Positions 1 to 7,456 of a stretch of DNA of 64,000 bases are shown here, one piece after another (the stretch's first letter is position 1; each line of letters begins with the position of its first letter). The translations under genes and the position numbers were made by a program. The notes under the pieces were generated by a model. That model was not told the DNA's origin, did not search any database, and was given only the letters and a program-made list of their open reading frames with translations. The stretch spans positions 248,001 through 312,000 of the forward strand of contig CAVXTW010000006.1 of the NCBI GenBank assembly GCA_963764695.1. The letters run 5' to 3'. This stretch comes from DATFRY01 sp963764695. Lineage in GTDB: Bacteria > Myxococcota_A > Polyangia > Haliangiales > Haliangiaceae.

Positions 1-905
1 GCGTTGAAGGTGTGGAAGAACTCGTCCTGGGTGCCGTCCTTGCCGGCCAGGAACTGGACGTCGTCGACCAGGAGCACGTCGCAGTACTCGCGGTAGCGGC
101 GCCGGAAGTTGTGCATCCGGTTGGTGCGGATGGCGTGGATGTACTCGTTCATGAAGCGCTCGCCGGAGATGTAGACCAGACGAGCGCGCGGCCGCGCGTG
201 GTGGATGTGGTGGCCGATGGCGTGCAGCAGGTGCGTCTTGCCCAGGCCGACGCCGCCGCACACGAACACCGGGTTGTACTTGGGCGGGTGCGTGCTGGCC
301 GCGGCGTGGGCCGCCGCGTAGGCCAGCTGGTTGGACGGACCGGCCACGAACGACTCGAACGTGTAGCGCGGGTTGAGCGAGATGTTGACCAGCGGCGGAT
401 CGTCGCGATCGAAGTCCGGCTGAAACTCCGCGCTCTGCGAGTCGCTGACCGGCGAGGCGGCCGACGGGGACGTGATGTCGTCGGGCGAGAGGACTTCGCC
501 GGCGCCCAGGTCGACGCCGTTGGCGCCGTGGTCGCCGTGACCGTTACCGCCGGCGCGCCCGTTCGTGGCGGACGACTTGCCGTGCAGGTTGGGCCGCGTG
601 CCCTCGGGAGACAGCGGAAGTCCCAGCGGCGCGTCCGGCTCGGCGACTGCGCGATGCGCAGGTGGGTCGGTGTCAGGCTCGAACTCGACCGCGTACTCGA
701 GGGCCGTCTCGGCCTTGAGCTCGTCGAGCACCGCGGTCAGGTAGTTGGACTCGAACCAGAACCGGACGTACGGATTCGGCGCGCGCAAGCGAATCGTGCG
801 GCCGTCGATGGCGCAGCATTCGATGGGCCGGAGCCACATGTCGAAGTTCTGCGGCGCAATACGGTGTTCAAGACGGCGTAGTGCACTGGACCAGAGCGCT
901 ATCAC
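1..905 (-). CDS. dnaA: Chromosomal replication initiator DnaA (partial, C-terminus outside window)
   Basis: DnaA binds DnaA boxes at oriC and, with ATP, opens the origin. About 301 N-terminal residues are visible. Domain I contains IAPQNFDMWLRPIE, followed by a Gly/Asn-rich linker (domain II) and the AAA+ domain, with Walker A GGVGLGKTHL, the ISGERFMNEYI segment and Walker B VLLVDDVQFLAGKDGTQDEF. The start is a GTG at 905-903, preceded by a GGGAGGGG Shine-Dalgarno about 6 nt upstream, and it places IALWSSALRRLEHRI at the N-terminus as expected. The sensor, lid and DNA-binding domain IV lie beyond base 1. It diverges from rpmH across a 713-bp spacer, the usual dnaA/oriC/rpmH layout. Confidence 0.97.
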   Translation of the reverse strand, partial: MIALWSSALRRLEHRIAPQNFDMWLRPIECCAIDGRTIRLRAPNPYVRFWFESNYLTAVLDELKAETALEYAVEFEPDTDPPAHRAVAEPDAPLGLPLSPEGTRPNLHGKSSATNGRAGGNGHGDHGANGVDLGAGEVLSPDDITSPSAASPVSDSQSAEFQPDFDRDDPPLVNISLNPRYTFESFVAGPSNQLAYAAAHAAASTHPPKYNPVFVCGGVGLGKTHLLHAIGHHIHHARPRARLVYISGERFMNEYIHAIRTNRMHNFRRRYREYCDVLLVDDVQFLAGKDGTQDEFFHTFN

Positions 906-1618
906 CTCACCCCTCCCAGACCGGACCTGCCGGGCGCTTATCGGCCCTCGTCAACCTTCGCAACGCCCAGGTGCAAGAATGGGCGTTGACCCGCCTCGGG
1001 ATCAGTCCAGAGATGGGCTTCTTCACAGAGTAGTGCACAGCTGTGGAGCGACGAAAAACCACCCGAGATACTGGTGGTTGGACAGTTCCGGCGGGGATCT
1101 GAACAGCGATCAAGACAGGCTCTGGCGGCGCGCGTGGACAGACGAGTAGCCCGGAGGCGTGCCACTCCGACTCCTGTGGTGAGCGACGCGCGCCTCGCTC
1201 TCGGGGCCGTTACGGCGAAAAGCACTCACGTTTCCGCAGCAGTGACCGCGGAGGCAACTCTCTAGCAGAGCGCCAAAGCGGGTCGCAAGAGCAAAAAGTG
1301 AAGGATTGAGAAAGCCTTCGATCTGACTTCGCTCCCGCGTTACAAAAGCGACACATTGATTTCCAGCAATGTGCGCCGGAATTGACACCTGTTTGCGACG
1401 TGAGCTGGATGTGCCGTAGTGTCGGTACGTTGCGGTAACGATGCGGCGCTGGGGCGCTTGCGAAGCGGCCTGGCGCCATCACGGCACGGCCAACCGGCAT
1501 GGGAAGCGGGCTTGCGCGATTCGGTGGCGATGCTGCAACCGCGCGTCACAACGGCATCTTGACACCTTGATGGTCGTCGTATATCGATCGGCGTCCCGCT
1601 CACCCGGAGAGGTCTGTC
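906..1618. other. dnaA-rpmH spacer, candidate oriC region without canonical DnaA boxes
   Basis: This 713-bp gene-free spacer lies between divergent dnaA and rpmH, where oriC is often found. I see no TTATCCACA 9-mer on either strand. The nearest matches are the palindrome CACAGCTGTG at 1036-1045, flanked by TGTGGAGCG (core TCCACA on the minus strand), CGTGGACAG near 1134 and TGTGGTGAG near 1175. An inverted repeat AACCACC/GGTGGTT with a 9-nt loop lies at 1057-1079. The stretch 1275-1390 is clearly more AT-rich than its surroundings and could be a DNA-unwinding element. Calling it oriC is inference from gene order. Confidence 0.4.
1559..1587 (+). promoter_or_regulatory. Sigma70-type promoter of rpmH operon
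   Basis: A perfect TTGACA at 1559-1564 is followed 17 nt later by TATCGA at 1582-1587, with an overlapping TATATC two bases upstream. It sits about 30 bp before the rpmH GTG. It would drive rpmH-rnpA-yidD-yidC. A second TTGACA at 1382-1387 has only a poor -10 (CTGGAT). Confidence 0.6.
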
Positions 1619-1768
1619 GTGAAGAGAACTTATCAGCCGCACAACAAGAGCCGAAAGCGCACGCACGGCTTCCGCGCCCGCATGAAGACGCGAGGAGGCC
1701 GCGCGGTGATGCGGCGCCGCCGGGCCAAGGGACGCCAGCGCCTGGGTATCACCATCGCCAAGAAGTAG
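1619..1768 (+). CDS. rpmH: 50S ribosomal protein L34
   Basis: L34 is a small, very basic protein of the large ribosomal subunit. The 49-residue product has the family hallmarks: N-terminal KRTYQPHNKSRKRTHGF, then RMKTRGGR, and the C-terminal RRRAKGRQRLGITIAKK. The start is a GTG with GGAGAGG about 8 nt upstream. The gene is short and followed after 3 nt by rnpA, the near-universal rpmH-rnpA pair. It opens the rpmH-rnpA-yidD-yidC-khpB-mnmE run. Confidence 0.97.
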   Translation: MKRTYQPHNKSRKRTHGFRARMKTRGGRAVMRRRRAKGRQRLGITIAKK

Positions 1769-1771
1769 CCG

Positions 1772-2131
1772 GTGACCGGCGGGGCGGCGCGCCTGGGTTT
1801 CCCGCGCGAACGCCGGCTGCGCAAGCGCAGCGACTTTGTCGCGATCCAGACCGGTGGCAAGAAGCTCCACACCAAGTATTTTCTGGTCCTGGTGCGAAAA
1901 GGCGCTGGCCGGGTGGGGATCACGGTGACAAAGAGGACTGGCAACGCGGTGACTCGAAATCGGCTGAAGCGGCTCATCCGCGAATTTGTCAGGCAGGCGG
2001 CGGTCGATGGGCCATGGGTGCCGCTCGATCGCGACGTCGTCATCGTGGTCAGGTCGAGCGCCGCCGGCCGCAGCTACGCCGAGCTGGCCGCTGACCTGGG
2101 CCGGCAGCGAGAGAGAGTGGCCTCGTGCTGA
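1772..2131 (+). CDS. rnpA: Ribonuclease P protein component
   Basis: This is the protein subunit of RNase P, which assists the RNA subunit in removing 5' leaders from pre-tRNAs. It is 119 residues, normal for the family. The signature RNxxKR is present as AVTRNRLKRLIREFVR (about residues 59-74), after the early FPRERRLRKRSDF segment that contacts the pre-tRNA leader. The start is a GTG 3 nt after rpmH. Its 3' end overlaps yidD by 7 nt, so the two are translationally linked. Confidence 0.95.
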   Translation: MTGGAARLGFPRERRLRKRSDFVAIQTGGKKLHTKYFLVLVRKGAGRVGITVTKRTGNAVTRNRLKRLIREFVRQAAVDGPWVPLDRDVVIVVRSSAAGRSYAELAADLGRQRERVASC

Positions 2132-2367
2132 GGCGGCTGGTGCTGGCACCGGTTCGCTTCTACCGGCGCTTCGTGTCACCGCTCAAGCGGGTGCCGACCT
2201 GCCGCTACCTGCCCACCTGTTCCGAGTACTGCATCGAGGCGGTCGAGAGGCGCGGCCTGCTGGTCGGCGTGCCGAAGGCGCTGTGGCGCCTTCTCCGCTG
2301 CAATCCGTTTTTCGCAGGCGGCTACGATCCGGTTGACCCGGCGCCACCGTCGCGAGAGGGCGCATAG
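2125..2367 (+). CDS. yidD: Membrane protein insertion efficiency factor YidD
   Basis: YidD is a small, basic, membrane-associated protein that helps YidC insert inner-membrane proteins. The 80-residue product shows the conserved core: PVRFYRRFVSPLK, then the Cys-containing CRYLPTCSEYCIEAVERRG, and LLRCNPFFAGGYDPVDP. It overlaps rnpA by 7 nt, and yidC begins at the base after its stop, the standard rnpA-yidD-yidC order. Confidence 0.93.
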   Translation: MLRRLVLAPVRFYRRFVSPLKRVPTCRYLPTCSEYCIEAVERRGLLVGVPKALWRLLRCNPFFAGGYDPVDPAPPSREGA

Positions 2368-4299
2368 ATGGAAGATCAAGGCAAGCGCTTGATGCTCGCG
2401 GTGGTTGTCGCCCTCGCGATCATGCTGGCGTGGAATTTCCTGTTTCCGACGGAAAAGCCGGAGCCCCAGCAGGCTGACCAGCGCCCGCCGGCCGCCGAGA
2501 CGAAGGCGCCCGCGGGACAGAGTGGGCCGGCGACGGCGCCCGGGACCAGGCCGGGTGAGACCGCGCCGGGCGGGGCCACTGCGCGCGGCCCCGAGCAGGT
2601 CTTCGTTCTCGAGCAGAACGGCGTGCGCGCCGAGTTCACGAGCTGGGGCGGCGGGCTGCGGGCCTGGAAGCTGCTCGGCGATCAGTTCCACGAGCCGGGG
2701 CGGCCGGATGTGCCCGAGGACCTGGTGCGCCTGGCCGATCCGGAGCGCCGGTCGTTCGCCGTCAGCTTCAGCGACGGTTCCACGCACGCGATTCCGGCCA
2801 GCACCGAGTGGCACGGCGAGAAGAAGAGCGAGCGCGAGCTGGTCTTCACCTGGCAGTCCGACAAGCTGGCGGTCACCAAGCGGTATCGGATCCACCCGGA
2901 CGAGTACGTGCTCGAGCTGGATGTCTCCGTCGAGCTGCGCGCCGGCAGCGCCAAGCAGGGCCTGGTGGTCTCGCTGTTCTCGCAGCAGGATCCGAAGACC
3001 AAGCAGGAAGGCGGCTGGACCACGCAGCCGCGCGAGTGGACGTCGGCCTGTTATGTCGACGAGGAGCTGGCGTCGTGGGGCGCGGGCACGGTGGCCAGCC
3101 GGGCGCGTGAGGAGCGCGGCGGCGTGGGCTGGGCCGGGTTCCTGCACAGCTACTTCGTCTTCGCGGTGGCGCCGCTGTCGGACGCCGACAACCTCGGCTG
3201 CCGGGCCTACGGTGTGTCGAGCGCGCCGGGCGGCATGGGCCTGGACCTGGTCTACCCGCTCACGACGCTGGACGCCGGCGGCGGCGGCGGGCTGCTCGAG
3301 GAGAAGCTGGTCGCCTATCTGGGGCCGAAGTACCTCGAGAAGCTGGAGGCGGTGACGGGGCTGGTCGGCGCCACCGACAAGACGCCCGGCCTCGACAAGG
3401 CGGTCGATCTCGGTTTCTGGGGCTTCATCGCGGGTCCGATGCTGTGGCTGCTCGAGCGCTTCTACGCGTTCGCGGGCAGCTGGGGCATCGCCATCATCTT
3501 GCTGACCATCGTGGTCAAGCTGGCGACCCTGTACTGGACCCACAAGTCGATGAAGTCGATGAAGGAGATGGCCAAGCTGCGGCCGCAGCTGGACAAGCTC
3601 CGGGAGAAGTACAAGGAGGACCGCCAGAAGCAGCAGGTCGAGACCATGAACCTGTTCAAGGCTCATGGGGTCAATCCGCTGGCCGGCTGTCTGCCGATGC
3701 TGTTGCAGATGCCGATCTGGTTCGCGCTGTACCGGGCGCTGTCGGTGGCGGCGCAGCTGTACCAGGCGCCGTTTCTGTGGCTGGCGGACCTGACCGCGCC
3801 GGATCCGTACTTCATCCTGCCCATCTTCATGACCGCGACCATGCTGCTGCAGTCGCGGCTGACGCCGACGACGGCCACCGGTGCGCAGCAGAAGATGCTG
3901 ACCTACGGCATGCCGCTCATGTTCGGCGTGATGGGCTTCTTCTTCCCGGCCGGACTGTCGCTCTACATCTCGACCAACACGGTCCTCACCCTGCTCCACC
4001 ATCTCTACATGCGGAGGGGCGACGGCAACCCGCCGGCCGCCAAGCCGAAGACCGAGGCCGAGCCGGTCTCGGGTCGCAAGGCGGCCGCGGCGTCGAACAC
4101 CGGCGAGCGCGAGCAGGCCGAGGCGGCGCCGGATGGCGACGACGGCGACGAGGACGCGAGCGAGAGCGAGCGCGACGTCGAGGCGGGCAAGGCGCCCGCG
4201 GGTGTCGTGCGCAACGGGCAGCGGCCGCGCGGTCAGAGCCGGGGCAAGGGTCCGGGCAAGCGCGGTGGCCGGCGCAAGCGGACCAGCCGCCCCTCGTAG
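2368..4299 (+). CDS. yidC: Membrane protein insertase YidC
   Basis: YidC inserts and folds inner-membrane proteins, alone or with SecYEG. At 643 residues it is longer than usual (about 540-600). TM1 spans about residues 8-26, a large periplasmic beta-domain follows to about 340, and the conserved five-TM core lies at 345-545 (GFIAGPMLWLLERFY, NPLAGCLPMLLQMPIWFALY, FGVMGFFFPAGLSLY). The last 90-100 residues form an unusual tail: an acidic stretch, then a strongly Arg/Lys/Gly-rich end (RGKGPGKRGGRRKRTSRPS). In YidC/Oxa1 homologues basic C-terminal tails bind ribosomes; a similar role here is inferred. It directly abuts yidD. Confidence 0.95.
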   Translation: MEDQGKRLMLAVVVALAIMLAWNFLFPTEKPEPQQADQRPPAAETKAPAGQSGPATAPGTRPGETAPGGATARGPEQVFVLEQNGVRAEFTSWGGGLRAWKLLGDQFHEPGRPDVPEDLVRLADPERRSFAVSFSDGSTHAIPASTEWHGEKKSERELVFTWQSDKLAVTKRYRIHPDEYVLELDVSVELRAGSAKQGLVVSLFSQQDPKTKQEGGWTTQPREWTSACYVDEELASWGAGTVASRAREERGGVGWAGFLHSYFVFAVAPLSDADNLGCRAYGVSSAPGGMGLDLVYPLTTLDAGGGGGLLEEKLVAYLGPKYLEKLEAVTGLVGATDKTPGLDKAVDLGFWGFIAGPMLWLLERFYAFAGSWGIAIILLTIVVKLATLYWTHKSMKSMKEMAKLRPQLDKLREKYKEDRQKQQVETMNLFKAHGVNPLAGCLPMLLQMPIWFALYRALSVAAQLYQAPFLWLADLTAPDPYFILPIFMTATMLLQSRLTPTTATGAQQKMLTYGMPLMFGVMGFFFPAGLSLYISTNTVLTLLHHLYMRRGDGNPPAAKPKTEAEPVSGRKAAAASNTGEREQAEAAPDGDDGDEDASESERDVEAGKAPAGVVRNGQRPRGQSRGKGPGKRGGRRKRTSRPS

Positions 4300-4329
4300 C
4301 GCAAACGCTTCATCGGAGGCAAGGAAGTC

Positions 4330-4818
4330 ATGACGGAGGAGATCAAGGACGCAGGTGCGGTGCCGACCGACCAGGCGCGCGACTACCTGCGCGGCATCCT
4401 CGAGCGAATGGGCATCCCCGCGGAGGTGGTGGCGCGCGAGGACGACGACAAGCTGGTGCTGGATGTGGAGTGCTCCAGCACCGACGACGTGCAGCGGGTC
4501 ATCGGCCGGCGCGGCCAGGTCGTCGATGCGCTGCAGCACCTGGTCAGCAAGATGGTCGGCCGGGGCAAGACCGAGGGCCGCGGCAAGCCGATCGTGGTGG
4601 ACTCCGGGGGCTACCGGCAGCGCCACATCGAGCGCCTCGAGGGGCTCGCGGCCAAGATGGCGGAGAAGGCGAAGACCAGCGGCCGCCCGGTCGACCTCGA
4701 GCCGATGCCGCCGCACGATCGCCGGGTCATCCACATGGCGCTGGCCAAGGTGGACGGCGTGGCGACGCGCAGCGAGGGCGAGGGCGACATGCGGCACATC
4801 GTGGTGGTTCCGGGCTGA
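4330..4818 (+). CDS. jag: Jag/KhpB-family RNA-binding protein (KH + R3H)
   Basis: Small RNA-binding protein of the SpoIIIJ-associated (Jag/KhpB/EloR) family. The 162 residues contain a KH domain with the GxxG-type loop VIGRRGQVVDALQHLV (about residues 57-72) and a C-terminal R3H domain with MPPHDRRVIHMAL (R-x3-H at about 133-140). The long Jag_N extension found in Firmicutes is missing, as in many Proteobacteria. The position directly after yidC is the classic one. The target RNA cannot be read from sequence. Confidence 0.88.
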   Translation: MTEEIKDAGAVPTDQARDYLRGILERMGIPAEVVAREDDDKLVLDVECSSTDDVQRVIGRRGQVVDALQHLVSKMVGRGKTEGRGKPIVVDSGGYRQRHIERLEGLAAKMAEKAKTSGRPVDLEPMPPHDRRVIHMALAKVDGVATRSEGEGDMRHIVVVPG

Positions 4819-4866
4819 ACCGCGCGCGGCGGGACGTGGAGAGATGGCGGCCCGAGGGGCTCGTCC

Positions 4867-6246
4867 GTGTCGGCGGGGCGCGGTGACGATGTGAGGCCGC
4901 CGCGCGCCCAGGATGTGGGCGAGACGATCGCGGCCATCGCGACGCCCGCCGGTGCCGGCGGCATCGGCATCGTGCGGGTGAGCGGTCCGGCGGCGGTGGC
5001 GGTCGCGGCGCGTGTGGTCGGGCGCTCGCCGGAGACGTTGCGCGACCGGCGCATGGAGCTGGCCACGGCGCGCGATCCGGTGAGCGGCGAGCGGCTCGAC
5101 GAGGTGCTGTGCGTGGTGATGCGCGGGCCGCGCTCGTTCACCGGCGAGGACGTGGCCGAGCTGCACGGTCATGGCGGCGCGGCAAACATGGGCCGGCTCC
5201 TGCGCGCGGTGCTGGCGGGCGGGGCGCGGCCGGCCGAGCCGGGAGAGTTCACGCGGCGCGCGTTCGAGAATGGCCGCCTCGACCTGACGCGCGCCGAGGC
5301 AGTGCTGGCGGTCATCGAGGCGTCGAGCGAGCGCGCCCTGCGTCTGGCCCAGAGTCAGCTGGCCGGCAGCCTGGGTGAGCGCATCGCCGCGCTGCGTGCC
5401 GAGGGGACCGCGCTGCTGGCGGAGCTGGAGGCGAGCATCGACTTTCCGGAGGAAGGGCTGGAGCTCGGAGCGCGGGCCGAGCTGGCGCGCCGGTCCGCGG
5501 CGCTGGGCGAGGCGTGCTCTGCGCTGGCCGCCACCTTCGACGCCGGTCGCGCGCTGCGCGATGGCCTGCACGTCGCTCTGTGCGGACCGGTGAACTCGGG
5601 CAAGTCGAGCCTGTTCAATCGCCTCGTGGGCAGCGAGCGCGCGCTGGTCGCGGAGGAGCCGGGCACGACCCGCGACTTCGTCGAGGCGCGCGTTGTGTGG
5701 AGCGGCGTCGCGGTGACGCTCATCGACACGGCCGGTCTGCGCGAGACCACCAGCGAGGTGGAGCGGCGCGGCATCGTGCTCGGCGCCGCCCGTGCGCGCG
5801 CGGCGGACGTCGAGGTCCACCTGGTGGCTGCGCCGGCCGCGGGTGTCGAGATGGAGGAGCGCGGCGCCGCGAGCGGGCGGGTCATTCGCGTGGTGAGCAA
5901 GGGCGACACGCTGCCGGCGGGCGCGGCTGCGCCTCTCCTGGTGACGTCGGCGCTGACCGGCCAGGGCATCGACGAGCTGGTCGAGAGCGTTGTCGCTCGC
6001 GCGACCGGCGGCAGCCTCGATCTGGACGGCGGCGCGATGGTGACCAGCGAGCGGCAGCGGTCGCTGGTGGTCAAGGCGGCGAGCGGCTTCGCCCGCGCGT
6101 CGTCCGGTTCGCTCGCCGGTCAGCCCGAGGAGGTCGTCGCCGTCGACGTCCGCGAGGGAGTCGAGGCGCTGGCCGAGATCCTGGGCGAGCGCGTGGGCGA
6201 GGAGATGCTCGACGCCCTTTTCGCTCGCTTCTGCATCGGCAAATGA
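4867..6246 (+). CDS. mnmE: tRNA modification GTPase MnmE
   Basis: MnmE, with MnmG, makes the 5-carboxymethylaminomethyl group on wobble U34 of certain tRNAs. The 459-residue product has the N-terminal folate-binding domain (DTIAA-like GETIAAIATPAGAGGIGIVR, then GEFTRRAFENGRLDLTRAEA), a GTPase domain (P-loop GPVNSGKSS at about 240, TTRD, DTAGLRE) and the obligatory C-terminal CIGK. Two GTPase motifs are unorthodox: NS replaces NV in the P-loop, and the G4 NKxD appears as SKGD (about 343). The start is a GTG at 4867. It ends 7 bp from the convergent bioD stop. Confidence 0.94.
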   Translation: MSAGRGDDVRPPRAQDVGETIAAIATPAGAGGIGIVRVSGPAAVAVAARVVGRSPETLRDRRMELATARDPVSGERLDEVLCVVMRGPRSFTGEDVAELHGHGGAANMGRLLRAVLAGGARPAEPGEFTRRAFENGRLDLTRAEAVLAVIEASSERALRLAQSQLAGSLGERIAALRAEGTALLAELEASIDFPEEGLELGARAELARRSAALGEACSALAATFDAGRALRDGLHVALCGPVNSGKSSLFNRLVGSERALVAEEPGTTRDFVEARVVWSGVAVTLIDTAGLRETTSEVERRGIVLGAARARAADVEVHLVAAPAAGVEMEERGAASGRVIRVVSKGDTLPAGAAAPLLVTSALTGQGIDELVESVVARATGGSLDLDGGAMVTSERQRSLVVKAASGFARASSGSLAGQPEEVVAVDVREGVEALAEILGERVGEEMLDALFARFCIGK

Positions 6247-6253
6247 ACTATAT

Positions 6254-7456
6254 TCACGCGACGTCGTCAGGGAGAAGGATCGCCAGGTCGAGGTGAGCCT
6301 CGGCCGCCGCCGCGAGCTGTGCGAGCGACGGCCCGAGCTCTTCGACTGACGACGCTGCTCGGGACGGCTCGGCGCGTCCGGAGAGTGGACCCGCGTGTGT
6401 CGAGTGCGACGGTGTCGAGTGCGACGGTGTCGAGTGCGCGTGTGTCGAGTGCGCGTGTGTCGAGTGCGCTCTCGCCGCCTCCGCGTGCGTCGCGTCAGTT
6501 CGCGTGTCGCGTGCTCGTGCGGTGTCGGCGCGCGCGGCGTCGGTTCGCGCTGAGTCGGCTCGCGTGGAGTCGGCTCGCGTGGAGTCGGCTCGCGCGTTGC
6601 CTGGCGGCGGCGGGTCGGCGCTGCTCGATTCGGTTCGCGCGTCGCTCGGTCGGGCAGAGTCGGCGCGGGTTGACTCCGTCCGCGCGTCGCTCGCTCGCCT
6701 CGTGTTCGCTCGCGGCGCGTCCGGTGGCGTCGGGATCTCGGGCGGCGGGTAGGCTGGCAGAGCCGCGAGGTGGGGCAGCCGGCCGACCACCGGGACGCGA
6801 CCGCGGCGCGCGATCTCTTCGACGTTGCGAGCCGCGTCGCGATCCGACGTGCCCGGGGTGGCGCCGCTGAGGATCACCGCGGCCACTTGGAGGCCGCGGG
6901 CCGCGGCGGCCTCGAGCGTGAGCAGCGTGTGGTTGATCGTGCCGAGCCCGTCGCGCGCGACGACGATGAGCGGCAGTGCGAGGGCGACGGCGAGGTCGGC
7001 CATGTCCGTGGATGCGGTGAGCGGGACCAGCAGTCCGCCGGCGCCCTCGACCAGGAGCAGATCGGGCGCCAGAGATCGCAGGCGATCCACGCCGCGAAGG
7101 ATCGGGGCCAGCGCGACCGCCGCTCCTTCGAGCTCGGCCGCGACCGAAGGAGCGAGCGGCGCAGCGAAGCGATAGATGTTGTAGCGCGCCGCCGCCGGCC
7201 GCTCGCGGGTGGCGCTCGCGAGTGCGATGGCATCGAGGTCGTAGCGCGTCCCCGCTGGCCGCTCGCGGGTGGCGCTCTCCAGAGCGATGGCATCCAGGGC
7301 GAGCGGGATGCCGTCAGGTCCCGCGACGCAGCCGGTCTCGATCGGCTTCATGCCCAGCGCGCGCAGGCCGCGGGCGCGCGCCGCGGCGAGCAGCGCGCAG
7401 GCGACGGTGGTCTTTCCGACACCGGTATCGGTCCCGGTGACGAAGAAGGCCTTCAC
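6254..7456 (-). CDS. bioD: Dethiobiotin synthetase BioD with low-complexity C-terminal insertion
   Basis: BioD closes the ureido ring of dethiobiotin from 7,8-diaminopelargonate, CO2 and ATP. The N-terminal FVTGTDTGVGKTTVACALL carries the P-loop, followed by GMKPIETGC, VEGAGGLLVPL and the usual GLGTINHTLLTLEAAAARGL. At 400 residues it is much longer than the normal 220-240. Residues about 52-92 contain a 20-residue tandem duplication (LDAIAL-SATRERPA twice), and about 235-375 are a Ser/Thr/Arg/Ala/His repeat tract inserted before an apparently genuine C-terminal helix (AQLAAAAEAHLDLAILL). The reading frame is kept throughout. The GTG start overlaps the bioA stop (GTGA). Confidence 0.88.
   Translation of the reverse strand: MKAFFVTGTDTGVGKTTVACALLAAARARGLRALGMKPIETGCVAGPDGIPLALDAIALESATRERPAGTRYDLDAIALASATRERPAAARYNIYRFAAPLAPSVAAELEGAAVALAPILRGVDRLRSLAPDLLLVEGAGGLLVPLTASTDMADLAVALALPLIVVARDGLGTINHTLLTLEAAAARGLQVAAVILSGATPGTSDRDAARNVEEIARRGRVPVVGRLPHLAALPAYPPPEIPTPPDAPRANTRRASDARTESTRADSARPSDARTESSSADPPPPGNARADSTRADSTRADSARTDAARADTARARDTRTDATHAEAARAHSTHAHSTHAHSTPSHSTPSHSTHAGPLSGRAEPSRAASSVEELGPSLAQLAAAAEAHLDLAILLPDDVA
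6397..6596. repeat. 15-bp tandem repeats inside bioD
   Basis: Five near-identical 15-bp units (GTGTCGAGTGCG plus three bases) start at 6397, 6412, 6427, 6442 and 6457. Three copies of GAGTCGGCTCGCGTG start at 6552, 6567 and 6582. Both periods are multiples of three, so they add pentapeptide repeats (HSTHA-like and RADST-like) to the BioD tail without breaking the frame. Confidence 0.9.
7181..7300. repeat. 60-bp tandem duplication inside bioD
   Basis: Two direct copies, 7181-7240 and 7241-7300, begin GTAGCGCG and share GGCCGCTCGCGGGTGGCGCT. They differ at only a few positions. The duplication adds 20 residues to BioD just after the GMKPIETGC segment, a region that is normally a short loop. 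Confidence 0.92.

Noticed and set aside
12..881. Plus-strand 289-residue open frame at the left end
   Set aside because: It is the antisense shadow of dnaA; the minus strand encodes Walker A and B motifs of DnaA in the same bases.
2176..5820. Minus-strand open frame of 1,214 residues opposite yidC-khpB-mnmE
   Set aside because: Arg/Ala/Gln/His-rich translation with no motif; the plus strand has three conserved genes here. Long antisense frames are normal in this GC range.
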